DNA of 64,000 bases, taken from the NCBI GenBank assembly GCA_016647705.1, contig CM028328.1, positions 38,912,501 to 38,976,500 on the forward strand, given 5' to 3'. The notes under the pieces were generated by a model, which was given only the letters and a program-made list of their open reading frames with translations, was not told the origin of the DNA and ran no database searches. The DNA comes from Eucommia ulmoides (Eukaryota; Streptophyta; Magnoliopsida; Garryales; Eucommiaceae). A program made the position numbers and the translations under genes. Positions 13,011 to 25,148 of the stretch are shown one piece after another. Each line of letters opens with the position of its first letter. Position 1 is the first letter of the stretch.

Positions 13011-13510
13011 TTTATTTAAATAAATTTAATATGAAATGCAACACATGATATGCGTGATACTAAAATGCAATTTTTTTCATTCCCAAATTTTACGAAATAT
13101 ATTAAACGCTCTATTTCTTAAGTCAATATTAACTGCATATAAATATTACAACAACAGGTACAATTTTTTTTAATTAGTAATTTAGTATATAGAATATATT
13201 AACCAATTGTTGATAACATTTATTAATCAACGGAATACTAAAAATTAACATCTAATAAAATTCGAAGTTTATTTTAAATTCCCACCTATTAAATATATCT
13301 ATGGATAAACTATAAATCTAAAAGTCGACATGTATATATGATAAAAAAGAATTACAGAGGAGAGATGAAAGAGATAGCCGAGAAATAGAGTAAACAAAAT
13401 TCCCAAAAAATGAGGGCATGGGTTGAGATTCAATCTCAGCCCTCCAGTTCCCCAAAAGTTAAAACCACTCTTTAATATCCAAAACCACCTTTGAAAAATA
13501 AAAACTGATT
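13011..13510. other. AT-rich gap, no gene seen
   Basis: No frame, repeat array or element end was recognised between the Tat fossil and the CT-rich leader before the Ulp1-like gene. Confidence 0.4.
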
Positions 13511-14392
13511 GCTTACCTCCTGCATCCGGTTGCCCAAGAGAGTTCCCACTTCATCTTCTTAGTTTCTGAACTTCCCTCTGCACTCTCTCTCGCGCGGCGT
13601 TGTTGTGGGTTCTGTCTCTCTCTCACGGCGTGGTTGTGGCTTCTAGTTCTTATCTCTCTCTCGTGGCGAATTTCAAGAACATCCTCCTCCCTCGTGAAGA
13701 ACATAAAGTTTGTTTTTGTATTTTCCCCTCTCACTTCGGCTTCGTCTGTGGTTTGAAAATAGATGTTGTACCCTACATCATTTTGGTGTGCCGACTCAGT
13801 TTGAAAATACTATTTTTGTCAAGTTTTGGTTTGAAAACCTTATATTTGTCAAGTTTCTTGATTTTAACTCGAATAATCGGTTTAATATCTTTTTTTTTTT
13901 TTTTTTTGGGTAGTTTAAGGAATGAGAATCTCTGCACGAGATTTTTTTCATCATTTGGATACCAGACTTTTGTTTGGTTCAGTATCTTGTGATACCATAT
14001 GCAGAGCAAAACAAAATTTGTGTTTTGGAGTTGTTGGAAGCCAAAGGAGAAATGACCAAAAGGAGATAGCCATGGGTTTAAATAGATGTGTTACATTTTT
14101 CTATTTTTATATTGAATTTCGTTTAATTGTTATTCTATTTTTGATTTCAAAATTGATTTCTAAATCGGGTTGGGACACTGATGGTTGTTTCTTTCTTTAT
14201 CCCTCTTTTGCTTTACTGATTTCATCGACATTTATTGTTTAAATAATGTGATACAATTTGTTTGTTCATGGTATTTAGTTTCGAATATTTGCCTATTTAG
14301 ATTTCTTATTTCATTCATTATTTTATGATATTTGTGAAGTGAAGTAGATTTAACTTGCTGATAAATTTTTATTTTTTATTAAAGTAAATGAG
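13511..14392 (+). promoter_or_regulatory. CT-rich, GC-richer leader upstream of the Ulp1-like gene
   Basis: From 13520 to 13735 the base composition changes abruptly to CT-rich with several CG dinucleotides (CTCTCTCGCGCGGCG, CTCTCTCACGGCG, CTCTCTCGTGGCG). It looks like a plant 5' untranslated region rather than retroelement sequence. AT-rich, intron-like sequence follows up to the first coding exon at 14393. Inference: it is the promoter/5' UTR of the Ulp1-like gene, or a captured host fragment. No TATA box was fixed with confidence. Confidence 0.35.
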
Positions 14393-14865
14393 ATGGACAA
14401 TAAGAAAACAAGGAAAAGATGTTTGAAGCGTAAACCTAATGCACCAAATTTATCTGTGTAAGTATTTCTCTGGAAATTAATTGTTGCCTTTGTAGTTAGC
14501 TTGTTTAGACATGTGTCTACTGCTTGTTGAGGTCTTGTTAATATTGTAGTGCTGAGGTTGATTCCAATGTTGAGAAACGTGCATCGGAGGAGGAAGCAAA
14601 AGTGTTAAAGGGTACAAAGTAAGTGTTTATCTTAAAACTAATCAATGCATTTGTCTACTATTTTGATATTGGTCTACTTAGATTTGTTGAGATCTTTTTA
14701 ATTTTGTAGCCCCGGGGACAATTGTGATGTCACCAACTATGGTGACAAAAAGGAGGAAGGGAATGTATCCGATGAGTCGCCAATGGTAAAAAAAGGTAAA
14801 TGTTATAAGGTAGGTTATTTATAGTTGGTTTAAGCAATTGTGTTATAGAATTGTATATTAAGTTA

Positions 14866-14910
<45 letters not shown>

Positions 14911-17900
14911 TTTGAATTTTTAATTTTTTTTTAAGGCTACTTGTTTAATTTGTCTATGTTCATGAATTGCAATTGCATTCGAAGCATGTTACAAGTTCTT
15001 TTGTGAATGTTACAGTTTCATTCTGTAACTTTAGAAGTTTTCCATTTTAGTTTACAAGTTTAGAGTTAATAGTTACAATTTATTTTACTAATGTTTCAAT
15101 TTGTCACAAGTATTATGTCAATACAAGTTTTATTTCTCCTAGATTGAGGTGGTTTGAATAATTGAACAATTTTTTTGTTTAATATTACAAGGTTGGGATG
15201 AAACGTTTAGGGTTAATAGTTACAAGTTCTAATGAATTCACATGTGATGATTAATAAATATATGATGTTTCTAAAATTTGAATTGGTTGTCTTTGAAGGC
15301 CCCCATTGGTACGAGGATAGTTATGCATTCGATATTGGATGTAATTGAGTCTCTTAATGAGCTCGAGAGAGCAGCTGTGGTTGAAATGGGGTTTGGAAGG
15401 GTCTTTAGGATAAATTTTAGGCAACTGCCTTTGGCCTTTTAGAGGTGGTTAGTGGGAAGATTTGATCCAATTTCTTATTCTCTAACAGCACATGGTAGGA
15501 AATTGTAGATTACTTTGAAGGATGTGCACGACATCCTTGGATTAAATTATGAGGGACTCTCTGTAAAAAAGATGGAAATGTTGACGAGATTAAGGAATTG
15601 AAGAGTCTTTTAAGTTTGAGGGGTCAATCGGCACCACTAAAGGACCTTAGGGTTGAACTATGTAAAATACAGATGGATGGGGTAGAATTCTATGTGAAGT
15701 TCCTGTTGTGGTTGATTGGGATTTTCCTTTGTCCAACTAGCAACACAAGGGTGACGCTATCATATTTGCACGCCTTGAACCCATTGGATAAAATCACTAA
15801 CACGAATTGGGTGACGTTCACCCTTCGTTTTCTATGTGATGGTTTGAAAAAGAGGGCGAAAAGTGTGACGTTAGAGGCATCTGGATGCCTTCCACTTTTG
15901 ACGGTAAACCATATTGTTCTAGTGTTGATATATTAATTGTAGATTATTTATGTTGCTTCCAATTAACTTGTTATCTTGAACATATTTTTTACTTCAAAAT
16001 TTTCACACCTATTGGGGATGTTGTTCTTTATTCCTTAGATAATATGACCTTATCCCGGATAACTGCTTGGGGTAAGGATAAGATAATGCAACGTATTGAT
16101 CATCTAAAAGAATTAAGAGCGTTTGATAAGGAGGAGGTACTTTTTTTTTTGTAGCCTGTAAACAATTTTTCTACTTATTTGTTTTCTTTTTCATGTTTTG
16201 GTCATTATTGTTTCTATTAACATTTTTTTATTTGCTTTAGATTTTGAATTTTCCGATTGTCGGGTCACAAAAGATAGAGAAAATTGTAGACAATCCGGAA
16301 AGGAAGGATGAGAGTAAAGAGGAGAAGGCAAAAGAGGTTGGGAAATGTGGTATGGATGATAGCCGAAATATTTTGGATGTCCATGAATTGGACAATAAAG
16401 AGGACATTAAGGAGGTGAGGGCTGAGTTAGGTGTAATCTAGAAAGATGTGATTGATCTTAAAACAACGTTCGTTGTATTCACTTCACGAATCTCGTGCGT
16501 GCTCCATACATCGCTATTACATGGGGAGCCGTTGGTTGCGCGAGATCTGTCCTTGTAACCACAAATGCGGGATATCCCACCGTCTACAACTATTCAGGTT
16601 GGTAAAGATGACATGAAGGCTGACCCTCTTGAACGTGTTGGGAATGCGGGTTGCCCAAAGATTGTGATTTCAGTGGAGACCTCGAGGGGCAATGCTGAAT
16701 CATTGACGTGGGGCCCCTCCGTTGATGTTGAAATCAACTTGAACCACATGTTGGACACGCTACTAGGTAATCTTGAGAAAGATTAGGAATAGGTCGATGA
16801 TCGGGATGCGGCTATGGTGAAGTCGTTGATATCCTTGGATGCCCTAGTCAAGGAGCAAGTATAGGTAGTACTGGACAATAAGAAAGAAGATATGGTGTCG
16901 TTGAATGTCGAAGACATGCCAGATACAGTGTTGCCTTTGGAAAATTTGGATGTTGTACGTTCATTGGAGTCATGCACTACATAGAGGAAGCAAAAGAAGT
17001 CTATATTTAGGTTGAAAAAAAATAATGATGTTGTGCTGAAAAAGGTTGTTGCTGTGCGAATGTCAACGAGGTCTTCAGTGAGTAATTCACTTTTATTATA
17101 TTTTGTGTTCTATTTTTTTTGTTCCATTATATCCGTTCTTGCCCTCCTCGGCCAATGCAACGTAAGTAAATTATTATGTTTTGCATTATTTATGTAAGTT
17201 GCTATTAGTAGCAAAGTAAATTTATTGATGCGACTCAGTCCTGAGGAAGAAAGTGTGCAAAAGTTCATTTTTGACCCCAAACTGAATCAACGGTACACTA
17301 CGCTATTCATATTTGAATGGGTTGTTAAATCATCATATATGTTGGTTTTTTGTAACTTTTATTGGTGTTCCATCGTATATTATAGCAAAACGTTGGTTGA
17401 TATTGTAACTGTTGTTGCTACTCGGTCAGATCTTGCAACGCTTGCACCGAGAGCATGGATTGGTGGAGAGGTAAGTCTTTCATCATGGACCGTTGTCCAT
17501 AAATTATGGCACCAATGTTGTTAGTATTGATTTGATTAATGATGTCGATGTAGGTGATTAATTGCGTTGTTGCAAAGCCCATCTATGAGCAAAAGGTTAA
17601 ACAGCATCCCGGTCTCATTTGGCCATCTTGGTATTTCTTGACATATGTCGGGGTAAGCTTTATGAACATCACTCTTAATTGGATATTTTGTGAAATGAGT
17701 CCTTAGAAAGTGAATGAATTTTTACACGTAATAATTGTTTTTTTGGTAATGTTTGCGTTACAGACAAAGCTGCTATCATTGGGTAACCACAATATGAAGT
17801 CTCTGGTTACTGCTTGGATGGGAGAACATCATTACACTGATGATTTTCATGCTCGTCTCATGGTATGGCACAATAAACCCAAGACATATTTTTTTGGTGA

Positions 17901-18661
17901 CCAGTTTCGTGACTTTAATTTAATGATATTAATACCCACTCCTTGTTAGATATATATGTCTATCAATGTGGATCAAGCACATTAGTTTTTCGTGGTTGTG
18001 GATTTTGTAGAAAGAAGGGTCTTTGTTCTTGATTTTTCGATGTGTCAAAGAACATTTAATGCCCACAAAGATAGGTCCAGACACTTGGTAAGAAACTGAC
18101 ATGGTTTAAATCCATGCTCTTAGTTTCAAAGATGTATGTTGATACTTATCTCATCGTACATGTATGTAGGTGAAATACCTCCATGAGATATGTATACAAA
18201 ATTTCGGTATGAAGATGAAAAACGTCGACATGCGAAGTTTCCTAATTGGTGTCGCAAATTGGGCATCACAACAGCCAAACACGTAATCATTCAACAATTC
18301 ATCGGAACAGACTAGTATTCATAAGTTTCGTATATATATTTTTATGTTCTTGTTTTTATTTCATACTTGTTTCAGATTTGATTGTGGAATGTATGTCATC
18401 AAATTGATGCAAACCGATCTACTGCATCCTGGAATAGATTTGAAGGCAGACGGGCTGTATGGTTGTTTTCATTCTAACCCTACTTATCCTGGAATGAATA
18501 CGTCACTAAACATGTTCTCAATTTACTTCATGTTTTAGTTCGACTCCAATGTATCTAGGGTTCGACTTGCATTGGATTTGGTCATATCAGATGGGAATTT
18601 AGTCCAGGATCAAGTGGTGTATAAAGTGGAGGAATCAGCCAAACAAAGTGATCAAAGGTAA
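14393..18661 (+). pseudogene. Ulp1-like (C48) cysteine protease gene of a Mutator-like element, decayed
   Basis: A multi-exon gene. Exon 1 (14393-14457, MDNKKTRKRCLKRKPNAPNL), exon 2 (14550-14618), exon 3 (14710-14809) and exon 4 (15299-15903) join in phase at GT-AG sites. Exon 4 holds a plant-mobile-domain-like region (HGRKL, then TLKDVHDILGL). Lysine- and acid-rich linker exons follow (16240-17080). The C-terminal protease has a His at 17980-17982 (NVDQAH), an Asp at 18031-18033 (VFVLDF) and a Cys at 18383-18385 (DCGMYV), the H-D-C layout of Ulp1/SENP proteases. Known for the family: KI-type MULEs carry Ulp1-like genes. In-frame stops are nearly all TAG, for example at 15440, 15506 and directly after the His at 17983, and there is a frame slip near 15555. 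The gene is dead, but its exon structure is well kept. The chosen ATG (14393) is the one that gives phase-matched exons. Confidence 0.8.
14868..14908. repeat. Poly-T tract in intron 3 of the Ulp1-like gene
   Basis: A run of about 40 T residues. The same intron (14980-15200) repeats words such as GTTACAAGTT and GTTACAGTTTC, which resemble the stem of the hairpin units at 19380 and 51470. Confidence 0.9.
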
Positions 18662-18775
18662 TCCGAGATCAAGCGCTGCGAACTGTCGGCACACTAAAAG
18701 GTTGCGGGACCCTACGGTGCCTCTACATTGAGTGAAGTTCTGTTGGGACTGTCAGGGCATTCTAGGGCCGAGCGG

Positions 18776-19005
18776 CCTTGCTTTTTACATCGAAAACACG
18801 TGTTTTTGCTTACTCAATTAGAGAGGAAAAAATTTCCATGCCCGACTGTCGATCGGTTTTGATCTTGAGAGTGTGGGATCCATGTTACCCTAAAAATGGA
18901 GTCCACAATCTCGAGATTAGGACCGATCGACAGTCGGGCGGGAATTTTTTTGGTTATCCCATCGAGTGAGCAAAGACATGTGTTTTTGGTGTCAAAAGCA
19001 AGATC
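18776..19005. repeat. Large imperfect inverted repeat (~100-bp arms)
   Basis: The left arm (18776-18875) contains CGAAAACACGTGTTTTTGCTTACTC, split here as two words, then GCCCGACTGTCGATCGGTTTTGATC. The right arm (18900-19005) carries the reverse complement: GACCGATCGACAGTCGGGC, a GTGAGCAAAGACATGTGTTTTTGG-like word and GCAAGATC. The loop is roughly 20 bp (TCCATGTTACCCTAAAAATGGA region). The hairpin begins about 115 bp after the stop of the Ulp1-like gene, so it may lie in its 3' UTR. Arms differ at roughly one position in seven by eye. Confidence 0.8.
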
Positions 19006-19379
19006 GTTGGGCCCAAGTCGCATGTTTCTTGTATCGAAAGCAATGCCACTAAGTGGTGGTGTTCATAAAAGTAAAAGGTGAATATTTTTTGTGATCATTT
19101 CATATTCGGTAAATTTTTGTTTTTTGATTGTTTTGTTACATTGTATTGGTGGTCCTTTTTTTTTTTGGGTTTGGTTTGGTTTGTTATTGTTAACTTGTGT
19201 AAAAAAAATTTCTATCCTATTTTATGTTGTTTGTCCATGCTGCTTTTTAGGTGTTTGTTGGTGTTGCTTGTTTCTTCTTCTTTTTACCTAAGCTTCTACT
19301 GTTGTTATGGTTGCTGGGATTGGTTTTTTATTTTTCTCAGATCAATGCAACAGTTGTTTCTTCATGCTACATAGTTACT

Positions 19380-19770
19380 AGCTCTTTCCATAAAAGTTAC
19401 AAGTTACTAGACAAATTTGTAACTTTTATGGAACAAACTTGTAACTGTAAAACCACATTGCTCACCATTTCTCTCTCCTAGTTACGAGTTACTTCCATAA
19501 AAGTTACATGTTCTTAGACAAACCTGTAACTTTTATAAAACGGACTTGTAACTTTGCAAAATCACTTTGCTCACCATTTTTCTCTTCTAGTTACGAGTTT
19601 CTTACAAGTTGTTTCTGTAAAAGTTACAGGTTCCAAGATAAACATATAACTTTAATCGAAGCAACTTGTAACTTTGTAAAACCACCTACTTTACAATTGC
19701 TATCTCCTAGTTCCAAGTTGGTTCCATAAAAGTTGCAAGTTCTTAGATAAAGGAGGAACGCTTATGGAAC
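19380..19770 (+). repeat. Hairpin-unit array A (4 units, period ~105-120 bp)
   Basis: Units start near 19388, 19492, 19612 and 19723. Each has a stem CCATAAAAGTTACAAGTT, a loop of about 8 bp and the returning arm AACTTGTAACTTTTATGG. The spacer contains a GCAAAACCACxTTGCTCACCATTTCTCTC theme and CTAGTTACGAGTT. The same unit, in the opposite orientation, forms the nine-unit array at 51470-52380. The array ends about 90 bp before the start codon of the FAR1-type transposase. Confidence 0.85.
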
Positions 19771-19861
19771 ATGCTTGTGACATGGAAAAATACCTTGTAA
19801 AGTAACATGAAAATTATGCTCAAAACATATAGCGTGTAATAATCCATTGGCCAACAAGGAA

Positions 19862-20240
19862 ATGGCTGACAAAGGGAAGGGAAAGATGATAGAAACCAGT
19901 GAACACGACTACGATGGAAATGAATCTTCTCAATTTGCATTGGACGAAAGACACATTTAGTGGTATCAACACCTACTCATTGAATACGTCATCAGAAAGC
20001 CTACCGGACCTAGATGATCATGATGATATACTTTCACAAACATAGCATGAGGATTTCAACGATGGACTGCACACCCTATCGCAAATAGATATAGGATCGA
20101 AGAAGTTCTCAACACCGGACTATGCAGAAATGTTCTACAATATGTACGCTAATCAGTCGATTTTAGCATACGACAAGACGTGAGGCGTGTTAACAGTATC
20201 AATAAGATTTTAGTTTGTAATTGGGTATGCTCAAGGTAGG
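19862..20240 (+). pseudogene. FAR1-type Mutator transposase, first part (split by the Athila-like insertion)
   Basis: The likely start at 19862 gives MADKGKGKMIETSEHDYDGN. The region then becomes acidic (a SLPDLDDHDD stretch) and reaches the first half of a FAR1 DNA-binding domain: YAEMFYNMYANQS, then in another frame FSIRQDVRRVNSINKILVCN and WVCSR, ending at 20240. There is an in-frame TAG soon after the start and at least one frame slip. Family knowledge: in FAR1/FRS proteins and Jittery-like MULE transposases the N-terminal FAR1 domain binds DNA. The domain resumes at 25415 after the inserted element, so this is the 5' part of the next transposase entry. Confidence 0.75.
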
Positions 20241-21562
20241 TGATAGGTGGAATTTATCTATATATTCTCAAGCCGATTTTGGTAGGTTTTGAGTGTTATT
20301 GTTGTGTTTTAATATGTTTTAACTCGTTTTTATTTGTTTTGGTATTAATCATGTGTTTGGGATGAGAAATGATGAAAATGGTTGAAAATAGAGAAAATCG
20401 ATGGGACATCGGTGGAGAAATGGTTGAAAAGATGAAAAAATCCAACTTAAGAATTTGCAGATCCACTGCTGCAGCGATGAAAACCACTGCTGTAGCGATC
20501 AAAATGTAGAAACATTCTGTTTGACCACCGTTGCAGCGGTGAACTTCACCACTGCAGCGGTTAATTGGCAAAAACCTTTTGACGTTTCACTGCTGCAACG
20601 ATTCTTCCCACCGCTGCAGCGGTCCAACACCACCTGACAAAGATATTTTGCTATATTTTCTTTAATATTTTTGATCCCTACTTGATGCATTCTTTCCCAA
20701 CACTCTTAGCACGTTTTTGGGAATACTTTGGGAGTGTTTTTGAGAGATCTCAACCAACCAAAGAGGGGGAACACAATTGGAGAAGAGAAAACAAGATCAG
20801 AGCAGTTTTTACGGACACCACCTTCAATAACATCTATTCTCCCTTATTTCTCTCTTTAATTATCTATGGGATTGATGTAATTTACTAATCTATGTTGTTT
20901 GAGTAAATCATGTTTCGTTAACGGTTGTTCATCTCTATTCGATTGAATTTATCGATTTATTACTTCCATTATATGTTTATTATGGTATTTTGGTTGATTT
21001 GAAAATACGGAATTTGACATTCGGGAGAGGTAACTCCGGATTTGGACTAAGGTTTAAACACAACGCGACGATCTAATGACTCGAGAGAGTATTAGAAAGT
21101 GTGCAATTCGTGAGGTTGGGGCGAGACTCATGTGATCAGTGTCGTTAGGTGCTAGATGGGGACATCGACGTTGATGCGAAGTCGGATATTCATTCACTTT
21201 GCACTCGGGAGAGGTAGTAAGTGATTTTACGATACCTAGATTATCAGGTAGGTTGAATACCATTAATGTAAACTAAATTGGATCAAATGCGTATAAGTAA
21301 ACAAAGTTAATCCCTAGATAATCTAATCCCACATATAATATACTTAGTATTATAGTTTTATTAATTGTTAATTTAGTTTAGTATATACTGAAAAAAAACC
21401 CCTAAATTCAATCGGCTAGATAAAATTCGGTTATGATAATCGTAGTACTTAATGACAATTTAATCCAATCCCTGTAGATATGACAACCTTTCTCATTTAC
21501 TGTTCTATAAAACTTGACCCGTACACTTGCGGTGAAAGTAGTGACGTAATATTCCGCTACCA
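20241..21562 (+). repeat. LTR of the Athila-like element
   Basis: It begins TGATAGGTGG, ends CGCTACCA directly before the primer site, and is 1322 bp long. It is clearly related over most of its length to the inverted solo LTR at 38342-40033 (shared TGATAGGTG start, ACTCGGGAGAGGT and GACTCAyGTGA words, CGCTAC end). Between 20455 and 20630 it carries five or six spaced copies of a GCTGCAGCG-type palindrome (CTGCTGCAGCGATG, CCGTTGCAGCGGTG, CCACTGCAGCGGTT, CCGCTGCAGCGGTC). Confidence 0.85.
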
Positions 21563-22668
21563 AGTTTTTGGTGCCATTGCCAGGAATTAGTTTTTAGATT
21601 GTTGTTGATATTGTGAGTAAGTAACTTGATTTTAATTTAGGCATTTATTTTGTTCATAATTTTTGTTTTTAGTTTGTTTTGTTTTTCGAGGTACTTGGAG
21701 ATGGGGCATCAACAAGTCCTCTTAAATTTTTCTCAGCGGGATTCCGAGCTGTTTTATTGTGCTTAGGATCAATATAAGGAGTTTCTCATCCAGATTCTAA
21801 ACCATCATTTGCTGAGGGAATGTCAACTACTGAACTTCCTCGATGGGTTACTAGCCACAACAAGAAACTGGGTCGAATGAAGAAATAGTACTACCTCATT
21901 CGACCAACTAACCGCGGATGAAGACTATTGGTTGCTGAAAGACATGGCAGGGTTTGATTTTCATAGTTAGAATTATTTAACAAGCCACTAAAGCTTGGGG
22001 GGGTAATTCCACCATTTCGACGCCATTGGTTGACACCCCGGACCAACATTTGGAGTCTTCCCCTACCCTGGAGGAATTGTTCACTGAATTTATGGGGGAA
22101 ACTCAAGCTTTTTGGAGGAAAACGAATGACCATCTCAACGAGCATGAGGAATGTCTTGATAATATTGAGACGACCTGCGCTGAAATTGATGCAATCGTAA
22201 CGTCTCTTCAGACACAAATCGGTCAGCTTATCTGCTTTATTGAGGCCAAGTCAGAAACAGTGGCACTGAGAGACAAAAATGCCACATGCCTTGAAAGCCA
22301 CTGTAAGAAATCGAATGCAAGAGGGAGGACATCGGGATTGATTGTTGATGAAGATCCTAATGAGAAGGAGCCCCAAAAATTGACCAACGATGAAGAATTA
22401 CAAGACAACATTTGTGATTATCTACCGTTTGAGATCCACGTTGTGATTCTAACACCAATCAAAGACGAACATTTCTATGAGGATCCAATGTGGCTAGCTT
22501 GTCCTCCACCACTGTTAACTCCATTCATCCACGCCTACTATGCACATAATCCGGAGAAGAATCAAGTTGAAAATATGGGCCAAACATTGTCAAATCTCGC
22601 CAATCTTGAGGGCATTCTGAATCAAGACCCGTATGTTGTGTTGTATGACACATACTATGGGCGAAAGC
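21563..22668 (+). pseudogene. Primer site and gag-like region of the Athila-like fossil
   Basis: The primer site (21569-21586) is followed by sequence reading as gag. In the open stretch 22026-22668 a coiled segment (residues about 15-80, with NIETTCAEIDAIVTSLQTQI and GQL) resembles the ..LE.QIGQLA.. coil of Athila/Tat gag proteins. An acidic region follows and no zinc knuckle is visible. Gag forms the particle in intact relatives. This copy is a fossil, interrupted at 22669 by a solo LTR. Confidence 0.6.
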
Positions 22669-23001
22669 TGTAATACCCCAAAAAATTTATATTTTTGAAA
22701 ATATTATTTTATATAAAAGTTTAATATTTTTGGGACTGTTTTGCCAATTTATGGCATAAATAATATTTGATAATTTTTTGGAGGTAAATGTTTATTTTAA
22801 ATTAATTTTAGAAATTTTTGGACCAATGTATTATTTAAAATATACTTCTATGAGTTTTGGGATATAATTAATATTTTATTTATTTTAAAAGGATATTTAT
22901 GTAAATAATGATATACACATATCTTCATCTAATAAAGACACCCAAACATATATAAAATTAAAAAGACACACATGTATGTGTGTTGAGTTGATCATGATAT
23001 G

Positions 23002-23055
<54 letters not shown>

Positions 23056-23754
23056 GATAATGACAGTCATAATACTTAAACATGAAGAAAAGGGCAACTA
23101 ATATAGAATATAAGTTGTTCATTTGATTTGAGGAGGGATTAGATTTTATTAAGTACATACTCACACATAATAAGGTGGCTTTTGGACAAGAACAAAAAAA
23201 GGTGGATAGGAAAAATATAGAATTTATGTGGTAATTAGAGGGGTTGGAGTTCTACTGAGCATTGGCTCACAACCCCACATTTTTTATTGCAGGGCCGGTG
23301 AGAGCGAAACGGCGACGGGGATTACATAAGAAATTCTATTTGTAATAATTGTAGTTAATATTTACCGTTGTAAAAATTGACTTGATAAATTGAATATAAT
23401 TATTGTCGTCGTATGTTAAAATTTAAATCAATAATTATAATTGTTGCCTTAATTGTATATGAAATTACAAATTTAAACGTTAGCATTAAATTGACCGGCG
23501 CCAGGAATTTATTTGGGTATTTAAAAATAATGTGGCGACAGGAATTGCACCTGAATTTTTAATTAATTTGGAATAGTTGAATTTATTATTTACCGGTGTA
23601 AAAATTGAATCAATCAATTTGATATTTGTGATTATCGCCGTTGTTTGAAAAATTTATCGGATTTTATAGAATGAAAATTCGGTCAATCGGTTTTAGTGTT
23701 AATTTCTTCAAGGAGAGAAACCGTATAGCGGCTTTGGGAAACCAGGTTGCTACA
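22669..23754 (+). repeat. Solo LTR nested in the Athila-like element
   Basis: It begins TGTAATACCCCAAAAAATT and ends GGGAAACCAGGTTGCTACA, 1086 bp, with TG...CA termini. There is no internal region on either side. The flanking 5-mers (AAAGC and GAAGT) agree at only three of five positions, so any TSD has decayed or the boundary is off by a base. A (TAA)n run sits at 23006-23055. The family also occurs at 1150-1818 and 29516-30934. Confidence 0.8.
23006..23055. repeat. (TAA)n microsatellite
   Basis: About 16 TAA units inside the solo LTR. The same kind of tract lies in the related LTR at 30429-30485, inverted. Confidence 0.95.
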
Positions 23755-25117
23755 GAAGTCGCTCTTTGACGAGCCCTTCTCCATGACCGAGGACCTTAAA
23801 CCAAGCGCTAGTTGGGAGGCATCCCAAGTTTTCAAATAAATTAATCCGTCACAGCCGACTTTATTTGGAGGCGAGATTTTCTCGCCTCCCAGGTACGTGT
23901 TCTAAACCCCCTTCGTCGTCATGCTTTATTTTAATTATTGAGATCGATGTTGGGTCATTGTGGACACTGCCCATTTTAAGTTTGGGGGTGATGTGTAGTA
24001 CGTTAGTATGTTTTCTTTTTGATTAGTTATATAGTTTAAGTTAATTTATTGTTTAATTGTATGCATGTTTGTTTAGTTTAGTATAAGTATGTTATGTTTG
24101 TAGTTGTTCTAATTGTGTGTTAAGTTGTTGAGTTCTTCTGGGCCATTACCTGATGATGAAAATTATCCCCTAGTTGCAAATCGAGGTCAAGGGTAATGCC
24201 TATTCATGTGTTCTGTGTGCTTGGCATGTCGATTAAGTAAAAGTCATTTTTTATCCTAAATTGCACGATCACGTAGACTCATTGTATAGCTATTCAAACA
24301 ATTTGACACCGATTATTCAGTAGCAGGTTCATGACAATTTTAAGGAATCTAGAATTTGATTGGGGAAACTTGTGACGAAATCCTAGGCGAGGTAGTTTAG
24401 GAGACATGATTTAGGCTTTCATTTTTATCGTTTGAGCCTTTGTAGCTTACCTTGTAAAATGTTTACCACTCGTTACTCTGTCGAAGCCTATAGCCATTTC
24501 AATTCTGAACACGTAACAAATGCCTGGCCAATAAAACTTCTTCCAAACTTAAGTCACTAAACCAAAGGCACAATGTGAGTCAAAATCACGTTAGCATTTG
24601 TTTATGCTACTTGAAGTGAGCGATTGGATTTTGGGTGAATGTTTGATTGGTTCGGTATTAGAGTACTCACTTGTCATTTTTCTATCGTATTCTTACACCC
24701 CTTTAATTGTACAAATATAATAAGTTCGGGGGTGTGGTTGTTCATGTAAAAACAAACAAACTTATGTAAATATAGTTCTATTTTCGTTTCTTTTGACAAA
24801 TGAGTACAATGTTCTTAAATGTTTGTTTATGGTTGTGTTTCTTAAATGTTTGGAGTTACGAGTAAGATTGAGCGCTAAGCGTTGTGCCTTGGGTATTGTT
24901 GAATTATAACGGTTACCTGTTTTCTATTCCTGACATACGCTTGGCCATTTTCCAAAAATTGAACCAAGCCTTATTGATATTTTTGAGCTTCCAAGCCTAC
25001 ATTAGTGGAGAGTCGAACCCAGTCAAGCATATGGATTTCCTAATCCTTTACGGTTAAATTCATGAGCATGGTTAATGAATAATCTAATCTGGTGTTTGGA
25101 TAGTTATATATTTGAGT

Positions 25118-25148
<31 letters not shown>

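Noticed and set aside
13600-13992. 130-codon plus-strand open frame
   Set aside because: It runs through CT-rich leader and T-rich sequence without domain-like composition; the Ulp1-like gene's first phase-matched exon starts later, at 14393.
22897-23164. Minus-strand frames with long runs of L or I
   Set aside because: Translation of the TAA microsatellite in the solo LTR.
22664-23759. A TSD for the solo LTR at 22669-23754
   Set aside because: The flanking 5-mers AAAGC and GAAGT agree at three positions only; I do not claim a duplication.
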